A stretch of 64,000 nt of DNA from Acholoe squamosa (GCA_949317995.1 OX439044.1:17942641-18006640), one strand, 5' to 3'. Positions 25,301 to 37,814 are shown, numbered from the stretch's first letter. Notes: generated by a model from the sequence alone, not told the origin. Numbers and translations: made by a program.

Positions 25301-25903
25301 CGAATTAAGCTCCAGAAAGGTCTCATTAATATTAATAGTATTGAAGCAGATTTTTTATGGCATGGCTTTGTACAGGGTTTTAAGATTGTAGACCCAGATT
25401 GTAGTACTACTTACTACTGTAGGAATTATAAATCTATTCTTGAAGGAAGATTTTACAATGAATTTTATGTCATGTTAATGGAGGAATTAGTGTCAGGTCT
25501 AGTGTCCAAAACTGAAAATACACCTCAATGCATTCACTCACTTGGTGGAGTTGAAAAATCCAATGGCAAATTAAGACCAATAACAGATTGTAGCATGCTG
25601 GAAAAAATCTCCACTAATAACTTCATGGATACTTCTAGTTCTACTATAATGATATTGGCACTGTTACTGCTCAACTGGATAGGAATAATTGTGGTTGACT
25701 TAAAGTCAGCCTATAGAACCATAAATGTATATGGTCCTCATACAACTAAGCAGGCTTTCAGATGGGATTTTGGACATGGAGAGGAATACTATGTTAGCAA
25801 TACATTAACTTTCGGTCTTAAATGTGCACCTTACATATTCAATAGGATATCTGACTTCATTGTAGAAGTAGTGAAATTGTATGGTGTTCCCCTGGCTGAT
25901 TAA
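25301..25903 (+). pseudogene. Reverse-transcriptase fragment of a DIRS/Ngaro-like retroelement
   Basis: The frame shows ordered RT blocks: KSNGKLRPITDCS (finger), VDLKSAYRTINVYGP (palm, first catalytic Asp), the AFRWDF strand, then LTFGLKCAPYIFNRISDFI (block before the active site). The frame stops just before the expected Tyr-x-Asp-Asp motif, so the active site, RNase H and any recombinase are missing. The pattern fits tyrosine-recombinase-type retroelements better than Ty3 or BEL, but that is judgement from motif wording. No LTR or split direct repeat is found around it. Confidence 0.7.
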
Positions 25904-26142
25904 ATTGAAAAACGTGGCAGCACAGGATGGCATACACGATGAGGTAAACCGTCAAGAATTAAATCCAGTTCCTGTTTCTTCCTTTGGTATGGAGTAACAT
26001 AGCGTACTTTAGCGTTATCTATTGCTTTTATAACATGCATATTCATTTTTTTTTTCTACTGCATTGGCAGTAGATATGAACGTTGAATTACGTATTCATG
26101 AATGTGCCTTATAGTTATTTCGGTTTTCCGTAATTGAACGCA

Positions 26143-26316
26143 AAGGACTAGAGGAAACCCTTACTCAGCAAATTCTCTATAGCTATTCCGTTTCTTTTAC
26201 TGCCATAATATGGTAGTAAATATTGCTATTCCATTTCTTTTACTACCATAATATGGTAGTAAAAGAAACGGAATAGCAATAGAGAATTTGCTGAGTAATG
26301 GTTTTCTTTAGTCCTT
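26143..26316. mobile_element. Foldback element (palindromic MITE), 174 bp
   Basis: AAGGACTAGAGGAAACCCTT... on the left is mirrored by ...GGTTTTCTTTAGTCCTT on the right. The arms extend inward through GCAAATTCTCTAT, CTATTCCGTTTCTTTTAC and a TACCATAATATGGTA core that occurs twice. Nearly the whole element can form a hairpin. No coding content. Confidence 0.8.
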
Positions 26317-26326
26317 ACAGAAAACT

Positions 26327-26342
26327 TATCTATGTACTATTC

Positions 26343-26407
<65 letters not shown>

Positions 26408-26436
26408 ATAAATATTATCTATGTACTATTCTTTAA
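26327..26436. repeat. (TA)n microsatellite between a 20-bp direct duplication
   Basis: TA repeats run 26347-26404. ATCTATGTACTATTCTTTAA occurs on both sides (26327-26346 and 26417-26436), so the microsatellite sits inside a short duplication. Confidence 0.9.
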
Positions 26437-28639
26437 GAGGAGAGGGTGTTTCAAAAGAAATAGTCTGTTCTGATGTATTGCTACCCTGACGACAATGCCA
26501 TGCCCTCTGTGCTTTTATTCTGATGCTTATTGATTATCCTTTGACAAGATGTATACATGTACCTATCTTTGTTATGAGATTCATGATGGAAGTAGGTTTA
26601 AGATATCTCAACATGAAGTAAGTCATTCTACCTGTATAATACATGTACTTTTATTAGACTGATTCTGGCTTGTCATCGAATTTGTATTGTTTGAGAAAAT
26701 AGATTTAATGAGGCATAAAATGTCAATTTATAGAGGCAAATAAAGAAAAGAGACGTGTCCCTTCATGGTCTTATCAAGGCCTTAGGGCACCAGAGTTGAC
26801 TGTGAGACCTTGCAACTGTTCCATATGGGACCATTCCTAAGCCCACACATTCTGGATGGGCCTTATCAGAGATGTCCTGATGGCAAATCAGAACCTTGCC
26901 AGGCCATCAGTCCTTTCACATGTTTATGGTACCCCTAGTAATAAAAGAGCCATATACACAGGCTCCCACCTTCCCCACTACAGCACTACCACAGCAGATT
27001 TGCCAAGTCAGCAGAAAATCAGAGGGGCTCTGAATGGCCCCTCTACCGTAATGCACTGCTTGGCTATCACTTAATGCCTTTGAGGGGGGATAGTGGGGTC
27101 GTAGTGTAGAATGGAGGTGGTGGAATGTTATAAATACTTATGTATTAGCCAATGGCGTGTACATACATTCACTGGTGCACCTGGATAAATGCAAGTATCC
27201 TGACCGTGGCCGTTATATGTACAAATTTATCAAAGTCAACAAAGAGCTCCAGCAAAGCAAAGAAGGGAAACAATTTAGAGATTTGATAAACTTGAAATGT
27301 TGTTCATTAAGATTTCCTGTGACTCAGAAATGTCGTTATGATAATTATTAGAACCAGTTTTATTAAAGCCGGCCTGAAGTTGCGGTTGTTCACTGCGTTG
27401 GGGAATGCAGTGCTCGGCTCTCATGAAAGTTTCAGTGGTTCTAAAGTAGACATTGACAGGCCTGCTTAGATAGAGGCACGCACGTACTATAAGGACTGCT
27501 CGTCGGCACACTAGACGCCCTTGTCAGGCTTATAACTCACAAAAGTTCCCTGTCTTGCAAATATTCACAAAATAGTCCCTACATTTTTTACATATTTTGG
27601 TCAGATAGCGACATCCTCAGACGGGACATATCGGACAAAATGTTTCACTTATTGGCCATTTGTAAGATGTGACCATCTCATGTCCCTGTGTTTTATATGG
27701 TCGTTATCTCACGACATCAGCATCTGACAAAAGGTTATAAAATCCCTCAGAGAATTTGACAAACTGAAAAGTGACATTGCGGTAAGAACACAACACCCCC
27801 CTCCCCACCATTCACAGTTAGATGAGAAAATTACATTTTTTTCAAATGTTTTATAAATGGGAGACCAAAAGTGCAAACTCACGCACATAAGCCGTGGCTT
27901 ATATGCGAACTCTAGACCTCCGGTAGCTTATACAATGTTCCTAAAGTCAGAATGTGGCCTGTCTGATATTCAACCCTAAAGAACAGTGCTAAACCCTTAA
28001 TTACCAGGCTTCAGGTCCAGCTTTTATCATTATCTCAAAGTCACGGTGTTGCTTGTATGGCTGCTGCTTGGGAGAGGTTTACTTGGGAGAGTTTGTTAGC
28101 ATGGTTTCATCAGAATCAAAGCCCACCCCCCCAAATAAAAATAAAAATAAAGATAAATCACCTCCCACCCTCCCACTGACATTCTCCCTCTCAGAATTCC
28201 TGAAGTTACTCCTGGAATCCCCCCTCCCTAGAACTTCATCCATCTCTCGCTTGTCACTAACCCTCACTCCTTATCTAATCCCATCCCTGACCCTAAACCT
28301 AACTGTATTCCTTATCCCTAGCCCTATCCTGAAGAGCGTGAAGGACATTTAAAATATAGACAACCATAAAACACTCACTCCCCACCGCACACCCACCCCC
28401 GCATCTACTTAGTAAACTGCGAGTAACTAAACATTTTTAGTTACTACCTGAGAAGCTCAATACAGTGACCTTTATACCAGTTCAGACATGCTCACCATAT
28501 CCTTCAAAGTTCCCCTCTCCTTCACTGCCAGTGCTCGCCAGCGAAATTGAATCATACAAAGCATGATTCTCCTACTCGGGATTTGCATCTGCTTTAGCGG
28601 CGGTCCACAAAGCCCCTCAAGTACCCTTTCCATTAAATC
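26437..28639. other. Non-coding, nothing recognised
   Basis: No gene supported. A C-rich pyrimidine stretch at 28100-28320 carries irregular CCCTRACC words but is not a telomere-type array. Confidence 0.45.
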
Positions 28640-28760
28640 TGGCCCATGGCGGAATTGTTTGGCAAGACAAAGATGGCGTCTTGTGGGCGTGCGCGCGCAT
28701 ACAGGAAGTCGGCTCGACCGGAAGTTTGTGTGTGTACCAAGACAATGGTTTCATTTCCTG
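28640..28760 (+). promoter_or_regulatory. CpG-rich promoter-like patch
   Basis: Within about 80 bp there are AAGATGGCGTC (YY1-like), GGGCGTGCGCGCGCATAC (NRF1-like) and two ETS-like sites (CAGGAAGTC, ACCGGAAGT). The local CpG density is far above that of the neighbours. This combination is typical of broad metazoan promoters. No transcript is proven. Downstream short frames (28646-28852 and 28859-29071) could be 5' exons, but I recognise no product. Confidence 0.4.
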
Positions 28761-29454
28761 ATCCGCCCAGAGTGGCGGGACAGCGTCAGCATCAGAAGGA
28801 AGACTCAGTGGCAGAGCAGCACCCCCTCACCAACTCTTACAACCCCCAGTAGTAGAATATGGAGGCTTCGAAAGGTATTGGTAGAAGCAGAGGGGTACTT
28901 ATTCCTCTGGAGCCAAGGCTTAGACCTAGGATGAAGCTGTCAAACTGGTTTGGGTCTGAATTACTGTGTACACGTTCAATGGCAAGGCAAGAAATTTCCT
29001 GTCAAAATCTGCATTTTCTCTTCTACTTTTATTTCCCGTTTTTCATTGTTTACCAATCCCCCTTGTCTTGAATATTGGAGAGGGTTGATGTCAGCTACAA
29101 TAACTAAATCAAAGTTAAAGACAGATACCAGTATCCAGTCATAATTACCTATACACTGGCACACGAAAGGGAGGGGGGTATATTCATGGACCATTTAAAG
29201 AGGGGAAAGAATAGATCAACCAGCTGTTTTCTATATGCTTCACCAATAGTAATTGAGTTGATTAAGTATAGTCTCAATATTGGTAAATTGAGACTGAGAT
29301 CACTCAATGGTAAAACATGTGGTAGCCATAATAAAGAATTCTGTATGTTCAATCCCATCCAATGTCAATGTCTTTCCTCTTAGTTTTCCATAGTGTGACA
29401 CCTTATGTCATGTATCTAATTACACTCATTTCCATTAGTTATCAATTACAGAAA

Positions 29455-29822
29455 CTGCTTAGAGTTTGAGAATGCACAATGGCAGTCAGAGTTTTGGGAA
29501 CTTAAAGTTGATGAACTAACATACAAAATTAAATCGCTGATATCAAATCTGAGGCAACATGCACACACTTTTCCTTATAATGTAAGCCATAGTTTCACTC
29601 CAATAAAAGCATTCATCCCTATGGAGTGACTAGTGACAGACAGAGTCTAGTAATTGGGTACTGCCCTCCTTTGAAAACAGTTGTGGTTTTAGCTAAACTG
29701 GTTCCAAGAGAGACACCTAGTGAGATGCGGCAGGATTATGAGTTACTTCATCAGGATATTCTAGAGGGCAGCACCATGTTGCGTTCTGCAGTTCAGAAAA
29801 GATGTTATACTACAACTTCCTA
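29455..29822 (+). pseudogene. Unrecognised decayed reading frame
   Basis: After an acceptor-like TTATCAATTACAG, an open stretch of about 57 codons (NCLEFENAQWQSEFWELKVD...) ends at a TGA at 29627. A second open stretch in another frame (29626-29820, GYCPPLKTVVVLAKLVPRET...) follows directly. Amino-acid composition is protein-like in both, suggesting one ancestral frame broken by a frameshift. The family is not recognised. It may belong to a retroelement or be the remnant of a gene starting near 28.6 kb. Confidence 0.3.
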
Positions 29823-30381
29823 ATGGAATTTAAACAGAAATTCGCATTAACGCTGACATTAACTATCCTCATTGTATTTTCCAAGGACGAATCATCAAAA
29901 CGCTCTTCATCCTCCACCCATCTGCTTAGAAACATCATCAAGTTATCAAAATAGTGAAACATAATATTCTTAGCTTCGATACATGTAATAGGAATTCAGT
30001 AGAACGAACAATGTAAAATCTTTAGACTGACGGTGTATGCTCCACATGCAGGGAACGTCATTGATGGGGAATTAGAAAAAAAAGAAAACATTTAATGATT
30101 ATCGCAAATTTGTTTAGGATACTGTTCAGCCTTAAACTGTAGGTGGTGTCCTTATAGCCTGGGTAAAGGGAAGCTTAATTACAATGATAGACAGCCTTTA
30201 GAATAACTAAAATAAGGCCTATACATGTTTTACTACAATTTGTAGGGATACAACAACCATAGAATCATTCAAAAGAGAATATCCGGTACTTATCTAATGA
30301 ACTTTACGATTCTATTTTATGTTTTAATTTCAGCGTTTATATGGGGTACATAGGTGTCGGTATATTTTTTTCGGGCCTTAA

Positions 30382-31100
30382 CCTTTTGGTGCCCAGAACT
30401 ATTTGACAATTTTCTATTAATTTCACAGGTATATCACTCTGTTGTTGAATACCATATGCTATTCCAATCTTCTGTTATGATATGGGCCTCTTATCATATT
30501 TGCTGAATGCCCTTGATTTAGTTTTTCAGCTCAGTCATGAGATATCAGGTCCAGTTTGGTTGCCATAGCAACTAAACATGCAATTAATTGAAAGTATTTA
30601 GGCCATTCTGTACAATATCTCCATATTCTTATCAAGTATTAAGCTTGAATTAGGTTACTAACCCACGCTTGTCAATACTTTGTTCCTACTACTCAAGAAA
30701 TAGATTCTTTTGGTAATAAACCATGAGAAGATATCTGTGGATATGAAAGATTTCAATCAATGAATACCATAGAACAAAGAATAACTTCCAATTCTTGTGG
30801 GATAATTGGGGTACTATAAGCTAGCAATAGCTATAGCTTGGTGCCATGTCAGACCCTTGCCTTTTGGCAGGCTGACCCTCTAATGAGCCACATATTTTCA
30901 TGTTTTGACTTGCTGTTCCTGAACTAATAAAGACACATTGACATGGATGGTCCCATTGGAATTGTGAGGTCATGCCCGTTTTATAGAGGGTCTAACTGTG
31001 CAGATTGGACAAGGGGAAGTATCTCATTGACTATTATGCTTCAATGTACATCTATTTAAGCCCAAAACCGCGCATTTAAGCGCGCTTGGGCACGTAAGGG
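30382..31100. mobile_element. TTAA-flanked TIR element (piggyBac-like MITE), 719 bp
   Basis: TTAA (30378-30381) precedes CCTTTTGGTGCCC. The other end is GGGCACGTAAGGG followed by TTAA (31101-31104). The ends match at 10 of 13 positions as inverted repeats. A TTAA target duplication with CC-starting termini is the piggyBac pattern. There is no transposase frame inside. Confidence 0.5.
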
Positions 31101-31104
31101 TTAA

Positions 31105-32160
31105 GGATCAGTGTTAACACTCCCACTTCGGCTCTACTCAGCCACTGACACATATTTCTTAGGAAAGGAAATGTTTGCTCAGGTTTTACGTTTGAAAATA
31201 TGTGGGAATTGGTGCATGACAAAACCTTTTCTCTAGCCTTTGACCTGGTTCTGCGGTACTTACTGTCCGTCGCTACCAGCATCGTTATAGGAGTCTAGAT
31301 TTTGTTATTCTTTCAAAAAAGGGAATTTTGATATTTAACATTATCTTGGATAAAATGATATAAAATGGATGAGATCAAACTCAGGTAAAGGTTAGTTAGT
31401 AACGATACAGTTGATTCCATTTTCATTAGCCTAATAAGTTAGGAGTAAAAATAACATAAATGTTTCTAAGGCAGTATTTCAAACATAGCAAAGTTACAAC
31501 CAGTGTTGCCATAGCCATTTTATAGCCAAATATTTGAAGAATAAATACTGGCCTTTTTAGAAACACCTACTACATAAAGTCTATAATCGCCAATTGAACT
31601 GTTATCTCATCTTTGTATGGTGAGATGTAAATATTGCCAACTTCTGGCATTAAACCTCCTTCTACACTATAACTAAATTGAATGCCTTTCAAGATATTTC
31701 GAGCGTAAATAACCGTGGAGTAGCACATGTTCATTGCCTAACCAAGCCTTTTAGAGAAAGGCCGATTTATCACATATGAAATATTCTCCCAAAAACACAT
31801 CTTTCGTATAGCTCTAAATGCTCACTGTAGCATGCTGTTATGATCAGCCGCACGCCAGTCTGATTCCCTGTGAAGGTATATCCACAGTAACTAGTCGAGA
31901 CCTATGCACAAAATCTGCTTGGAGAGCAAAGACACTGGATACGGGACGCCGAACATACAAAATTAAAAGGGCTTGGTCAAGGCTAGAATAATCGAATAAA
32001 CACGTTCCTTCGTCACTTGCACAGGAGGGTGGAACATTAGTCTAGAGATCAATCCTTCATATCTGAGACTGCTCATGATTCTGATAAGACTATTATCATT
32101 ATAATAACAAGAAGAGCTTCTCCGCGGGTACAATATAGAAAGATGCCAATGACGACACGT
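31105..32160. other. Region upstream of the first cGAS-like gene
   Basis: No coding sequence or repeat found. It should include the promoter of the gene starting at 32255, but no TATA box or initiator can be fixed. Confidence 0.4.
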
Positions 32161-32254
32161 CCGGGTATGTGAGTTTCCTGATCTGTCGCCAGGACAGCTC
32201 AAACATCCTTTGTTCCATTCCAGCAGGGGTAACCTACATACATCCAATACAAAG

Positions 32255-35180
32255 ATGGGTGAGTAGGCGTAGTTCCTATAGGCATACGCTATACACAGTT
32301 GTTTTCTGGATTGGGATATACACCAGTAGGGCTAGACCTATTCCATGCATGGGAATATCGTAAAATGTCTCTAAGCCTAATTGGATATAGTCAGATTTGT
32401 TCAATATGACTGCCTAATTGATATGATTAATTCGCTAATGTTGCTATCAAGGGCTCTATCGAGTTACAACAAACACATCACTTTTTGGCCAAAAAAATTA
32501 GATGAAAACACACATAATTATGCTGCTTGTTTCCAATTGAATGAGCTAAAGGCTATTTCCTAAGTTACTACGACTGCATGCAGCCAATACGATTTGAAAC
32601 CATCAAATTAGTGGCGGTGATCGTAGGTAATGCCATATGCACTCTATCAGAACTTACATATGTACCAATTACAAAGGGGTTAGCAGGGTGCTGCAAGGAT
32701 TAGTGACATTCAGTTTAGGCTTGTACTTGGCAATATAATAATGGTTTTCACTACGAACAGCAGTTGTAGCATGTTAAGAAATGACCTCCTGAGGTGTCTG
32801 GAATCATTGATGTTCAATGAAGTCATGATATTATTAGTGTAAGGAAAATATAGACCCCCTTACATTGCCTTTCGTCGGCAGTATTTATAATTCAAAGATA
32901 AGAAAGAAATAGACCATAGCATTTATACTTCCCCTACCCCTGTGCAGGAATGGGAAATGGTCGTACTTAGTTCACACCCACACATCACCTAAGGTCATTC
33001 GCTCTAGTTTCTGATGTTTTGTTCTTGTACGAATCCTTGTTCCTGACTTCTCAAAATGGATCATTTTAATCGTTTAAAGTAGATCTTTACCAATCCATAA
33101 TTCTAAAAGTGGGACAGTGTCCTCAGGATTTCCTTTTTAATTCTAAGACGGGATGGTTTCTTGTGCACCCAAACTGTTCCTCAAAGAGTCATGGCAAGTA
33201 TAGTCCAGTACCTGTCTTTGAGTGAGATGGGGTGAACGATCCAAAAGAAGTAGGGCGAATGATATAGGGCAAACACATGATCCATAACCTGCAGAGATTT
33301 GGTTTGAATACATGGAGTAGATCTATACAGCCTACGGCTATTGTGTATTATTACCATTCTATTTCTTCTCAGATGGAGGAACAGATCCTGGGAATGAAGA
33401 ACAGGCAAAGATGCAGTTTGCTGAAAGGTCTTGGCCTGGAAACAAGTTAGGAAAACCCAATGCACACTCAGATATCATCAGAACAGCAGTGAATGCCATT
33501 ACAGCTAACCAGCAAAATGTCTTCAAAGGGGTGCTAAATGTTGTGCAGGACCACCAAATAAAGAAGCTCAAGCAGAAAACTAAATTACGTTACATACTCT
33601 ATGGAGTGGGATTCGCCATTCTAAGTGTAGGAGTCATCTCACTTGAGTTTGTCTTCCCACATGCAAGAATTTACCTAGCCATGGTAGGTTTGTTTCTGTT
33701 CTTGATTTTACTATTTGCAATCACAATGCTGTATGTTCGGTTTGGAAAGTCACGATGGGTCATTAACCAAAGGCTGAGGAATGCTGCAAGGTACATTGAT
33801 ATCTGCCAGGTCTCTGAGGAATACACCAAATTAATGTTACCTACATTTGACCCAGAGGTAAAGGCAGTGTGTCATTGTCAACTGGCTGGTAGTTCTAGTG
33901 ATGGTTTTGGATTCTTCCCCTCGTTCAGTGCAAATGTATCAAAGTGTAGTTTGCTACCTGTAACACCATTCACTCAAGATGTGGATATGAATCTGTTCTA
34001 TGATGCTCTAGCCCTAAATGACAAGAACCTCTTCGATATAGGCCAACCAGGGTTCTACTGGATACAGATTAACCAGGGAGAGCTGCTCCCTGTTGGTGGT
34101 GAGTCGTTCATAAAGGACTGCCTTGTTCAGCATCCACAGATACCAGGGAAGTCATTTCTATCAGGCAGAGCTGTGTCAGAGAAGATAGGGTCCTTCATTC
34201 CAACTGATAGAAGAAATGTGTCATACAACTATCCTGCCATTACCTACAAGACTATAATTGGAGGTCCTCAAGGTAGATTCAATTTTGATGTGGATGTCGT
34301 GTTTGGCATCAATATGGGACTGTGGCCCAAAGAAGCCTGGGCGTGGCCAGAGAGAGTAAGAGATAAACTTCCTGAAGATGTCATCCAAGCTGTGCAGTCT
34401 CTGGGCTGTTATATAGTTCACAAGCACTGCAGTGGGTCAAACCTTCACCTTGACCATCGGAATCATGATCTAGACTGGAGGATAACCTTTGCAGAAGCTG
34501 AAAGTTTGCTCTTCAAGCATCATGCCTCAAAGGAGGCTCTTAAAGTCTGCTATGTCATTGTAAAATTCATCCTGAAATACCATATCAAACTCAGCAAGAA
34601 GTCATTCCCTGCACTGAAATCCTACTACCTGAAGACAGTGTTTCTGTGGTTTGCTGAGGAAGGGCACACTACCTATAACATGATTCAGGCCAAGAACAAT
34701 GGTCACCTTGCTGATTTATTTCTCTTGCTCTTTGAGAAATATCAAAAGGCTCTGGAGAAAGGACACCTTCCCCATTACTTTATGCCATCAGTGAACATCA
34801 TTGGATCTTGTACTAAACAGCAACTGAAAGCAGGCATTAAATTCATAAAGGAGCTGAGAGGAAAGCCAATCCTGCTCATAGAGAGCTTTGATGGGGCATG
34901 GCTCAGTCACAAAAGGTACACCATTATGCTGGCCTCACTCTTGGTTGTTATGTTCCTCTCACTTGGCCTCTGGGTGTTCTACAGATATAGAACAGCCGTT
35001 CTCACATCTGATGCTGATGAGAGTTTCCTTGAGTTAGTTGGGGAAAAGCACAGAGATCTTCTCGAATATGATCTCGATACAAGACTAAATTTCCTGAACT
35101 GCCTCAAGGATTGGGAGTTTGGCTTAGCTGACCTGGAGCCTGCTATAGCCTTTTGTCGCAAGAAGCTGGGGCTCAAATGA
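32255..35180 (+). CDS. Membrane-anchored cGAS-like/Mab-21 nucleotidyltransferase, copy 1
   Basis: Two exons: ATG plus G at 32255-32258 with donor GTGAGT, then 33373-35180 after acceptor TTCTTCTCAG, giving about 603 residues. The polypyrimidine tract just before 33373 and the matching exon phase in the two paralogues support this start. Predicted membrane helices lie at about 75-94, 102-124 and 517-537. The catalytic core has AGSSSDGFG (Gly174-Ser175), QDVDMNLF (Asp204, Asp206) and FNFDVDVVFG (third carboxylate Asp309). The C-terminal Mab-21 half has the WRITFAEAE, LKSYYLKTVFLWF and HYFMPSVNI blocks. No cGAS zinc-thumb insertion is seen. A soluble tail of about 65 residues follows the last helix. 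In this family, activated enzymes make cyclic dinucleotides for STING-type signalling; activity, ligand and membrane are inferred. The 1.1-kb intron is the shortest of the three copies. Confidence 0.85.
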
Positions 35181-37620
35181 ATGGGCAATAGCTGGATAAC
35201 CAACAAAATACTCTCATTATGTGGTTACTCTTGTATATATCACTTCATGTCTATTCTAGTTACTGATATCATAGATTGTGATCGAGATGCCTTACATTTG
35301 AGGAGCTTACAGGAGGGAAGTGGATATAACTATTTGCTATTTGAGGATGTCCGAGAAGAACACATGGCCATGTTAAACTTTATATAGGTTATCGTAGCAT
35401 TTACTACATTGCCAATTGATCAATTGAAGATTGTGAAATGATTAGAGAATAGAAAACGATTTTCTTCACATCGAGACTGTCTGTTGGTCTATAATGCAAA
35501 AATGCATTTGAGTGCATTATAGGCAACACAGTCAAGAAATAGTTGTCTATTGTCTTTATAAAACATTGAACATCACCTTCCAAACAATGAGTCACCCAAC
35601 TAATGTATGTTGAGACCAATTAATGGCGCTCAACTTGTTAACAGCTACCGTGACCTTGCTCAGGTGTGCACTACACTATTATAACGTACCCAAGGTCACT
35701 CCTATCGTGCAGCAGTTCAGCCATTTTAATTAAAATGATCCACAAGTAATGCCGCCTAAACATATATCACATCAATATTATCATCATTAACCTAGAATCA
35801 AAATCAAATAGAGCAGAGTTTGTTCTCCCTGATACATATATACGTGTACAAGACACGTGAGAGTAGCTATAAGTAATTCTGACCTGAACATGTTGCAGTT
35901 CCTTGAATGGACATTTTCACAACGGTCTGTCTGCGTCAAGAAAATAATGGCTTTGCTCGCAAAGTATTCACTACTACCATAATATCTGTGCTAACATTAT
36001 CGTAAATTATAGCATCGGGGAGCTTTAGTTCTTGAAATGGTCTATGTAATCTTTTTGAAGATTGGGTAATCAATAAAAAGGATCTTGTTATAATAATATG
36101 CTGTATTAAAGTTCTTATTTCCAAAGTTGATGTGCAAGAAGGATACCATAGGTCGCCATTAATTATCCCTCTATGTACCTACAGCCTATTTTAGATATTC
36201 AAGCCAAGAATCAAAGTTTAAAAAAGTTCTTATTTCATGCATGGCCTCTGTTTCCTGAATTGAAGCTATCTGAAGCGGCCTCTGAGTTTGTTCCTCATGT
36301 TATAGATATAGTGTAACGTCAGCAAAGTTCTTGTGGGAAGTCCTCTCACGGATAAATCATGAACGCCTTTTCTTCTGTATATTTGAATTATAGCTTGCCA
36401 TCCCGCCATTTATGTACACATAGAAATGGAGAATTTGCCTTCGGCCTGTTTTGATATGTCTGAGATCCAAGGTTTTTATTCACGTACCTTTACCTTAGGA
36501 GTCCAATACCAAGACCCAGTGGTTGATTTAATATTGTGTTCAGCCACCAGTGAGCGCCACTGCAATGTGGCATCTTGAACAGAGTTGAAGCCTTAAGAAT
36601 CAATCTTACACACAAAAATGAGGCACTTTTAGACATGATAAATGCTTGAATAAACCTATGCGATTTGTGTAGCTATATCACAAGGCAAAAGCAGCAATTG
36701 CATTAATACTTAAATGATAATACCATTTCAGTCTACGATACAACTAACCTCATGCATTGTAAAAGATCCTCAAACAAATAATTGCCACACTGAAAACTTA
36801 CCCCCCCTCCCCACCGTCGTATATGATATCCTCTTCATGGTTCCGTCTACCTGGTTCCTAATGTAAGTATTGTATGTAGATATAACCCACATCTTGGTAT
36901 CCTGGAGCTGCTATGATAACATTGGGGGAGGAAAAACCCTTAGTTTCACATGACCTAAGCTATGCCTATGGAGTGCAAGTTGTGACTCACGTGCACACAT
37001 GGGCCCATATGGTCTCATAGAATGAATTGATCCCACACTATAATTTAATATAGCGCAAAACACAATAGCACCCATTGGAACATGTACATTTTCTAAAAAT
37101 CACCCTATATCTAATAGAGACATCCTTCCTTCATAATCTAGACTTAAAATATGAATTGACCACGGAAATTTTGAGCACCGGACTATCGAGTAAAAACACC
37201 GTGATGCTGCCTAAACTTGCACTGAATAAAATGTAAATTCACTATTTCCAACCAAGCCCTTGAAAAAATGGGTATGCACTCTGACAAATGCCCTCCTGGT
37301 ATTTTATCTAGAGCAGCAAACATTCACCAACATGTGTACTGGTTTTATATTTATTGGCATTATTTTTCAACATGGTTATTGACCATTCACTGTGCCTGCA
37401 GTATTCACTTCTGACCACAATCGTATATGACTTCGGGTTTTCGGCGGGATTTCCCTCACTGAGACCATGTGTATATCCTGTCCCTGTTCACTAGGTCAGG
37501 CTAAATTTGGGGTCATTATACATGTTCGCCTCACCCTCACCGACCTCTATATGTAGTCACAGAGAATCACAAATAGAGACAACCGGCCAACAAACCAGTC
37601 GCTTCAACATTGAAGCTGGA
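35181..37620. other. Intergenic spacer between copies 1 and 2
   Basis: 2.4 kb, AT-rich, no exon recognised. ATTAAA- and AATAAA-like words occur at about 35746 and 36069, but no clear poly(A) site for copy 1 can be chosen. Confidence 0.45.
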
Positions 37621-37814
37621 CGATTAGCATAAGGATAACACAGTAAAGAGAAAAAGCCAGCCAACAGACCATATTCTTTCTGGTCAAAGCTGAACAACAC
37701 ATCCCGGTTACTGGAGAGAGGGATACTTCATTTATACATGTATCACAGATATGTGAACTGTAAGGTGGCTTGGCTACCCTCCGAGGTGTCAGGTCTGACT
37801 TGGAAACATCAAAA
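37620..37814 (+). promoter_or_regulatory. 5' UTR/promoter block shared by copies 2 and 3
   Basis: TGTAAGGTGGCTTGG and its surroundings (37741-37814) match 44353-44429 upstream of copy 3, and a weaker match (GCCAGCCAACAGACCA versus GACCGACCAACAGACGA) continues further out. Conservation here but not in the introns suggests transcribed leader or promoter-proximal sequence. The corresponding block is not evident in front of copy 1. Confidence 0.55.

Noticed and set aside
28250-28325. CCCTRACC-rich stretch resembling telomeric repeat
   Set aside because: Spacing is irregular and no run of exact units exists.
28563-28934. 123-codon open frame across the CpG-rich patch
   Set aside because: No family resemblance, and a competing frame in the same DNA is equally open; kept only as a promoter-like patch.
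34427-34500. His/Cys-rich HKHCSGS...H stretch as a cGAS zinc thumb
   Set aside because: The vertebrate zinc thumb is an insertion later in the domain with a CCxxxxxxC pattern; nothing equivalent is present at that site here.
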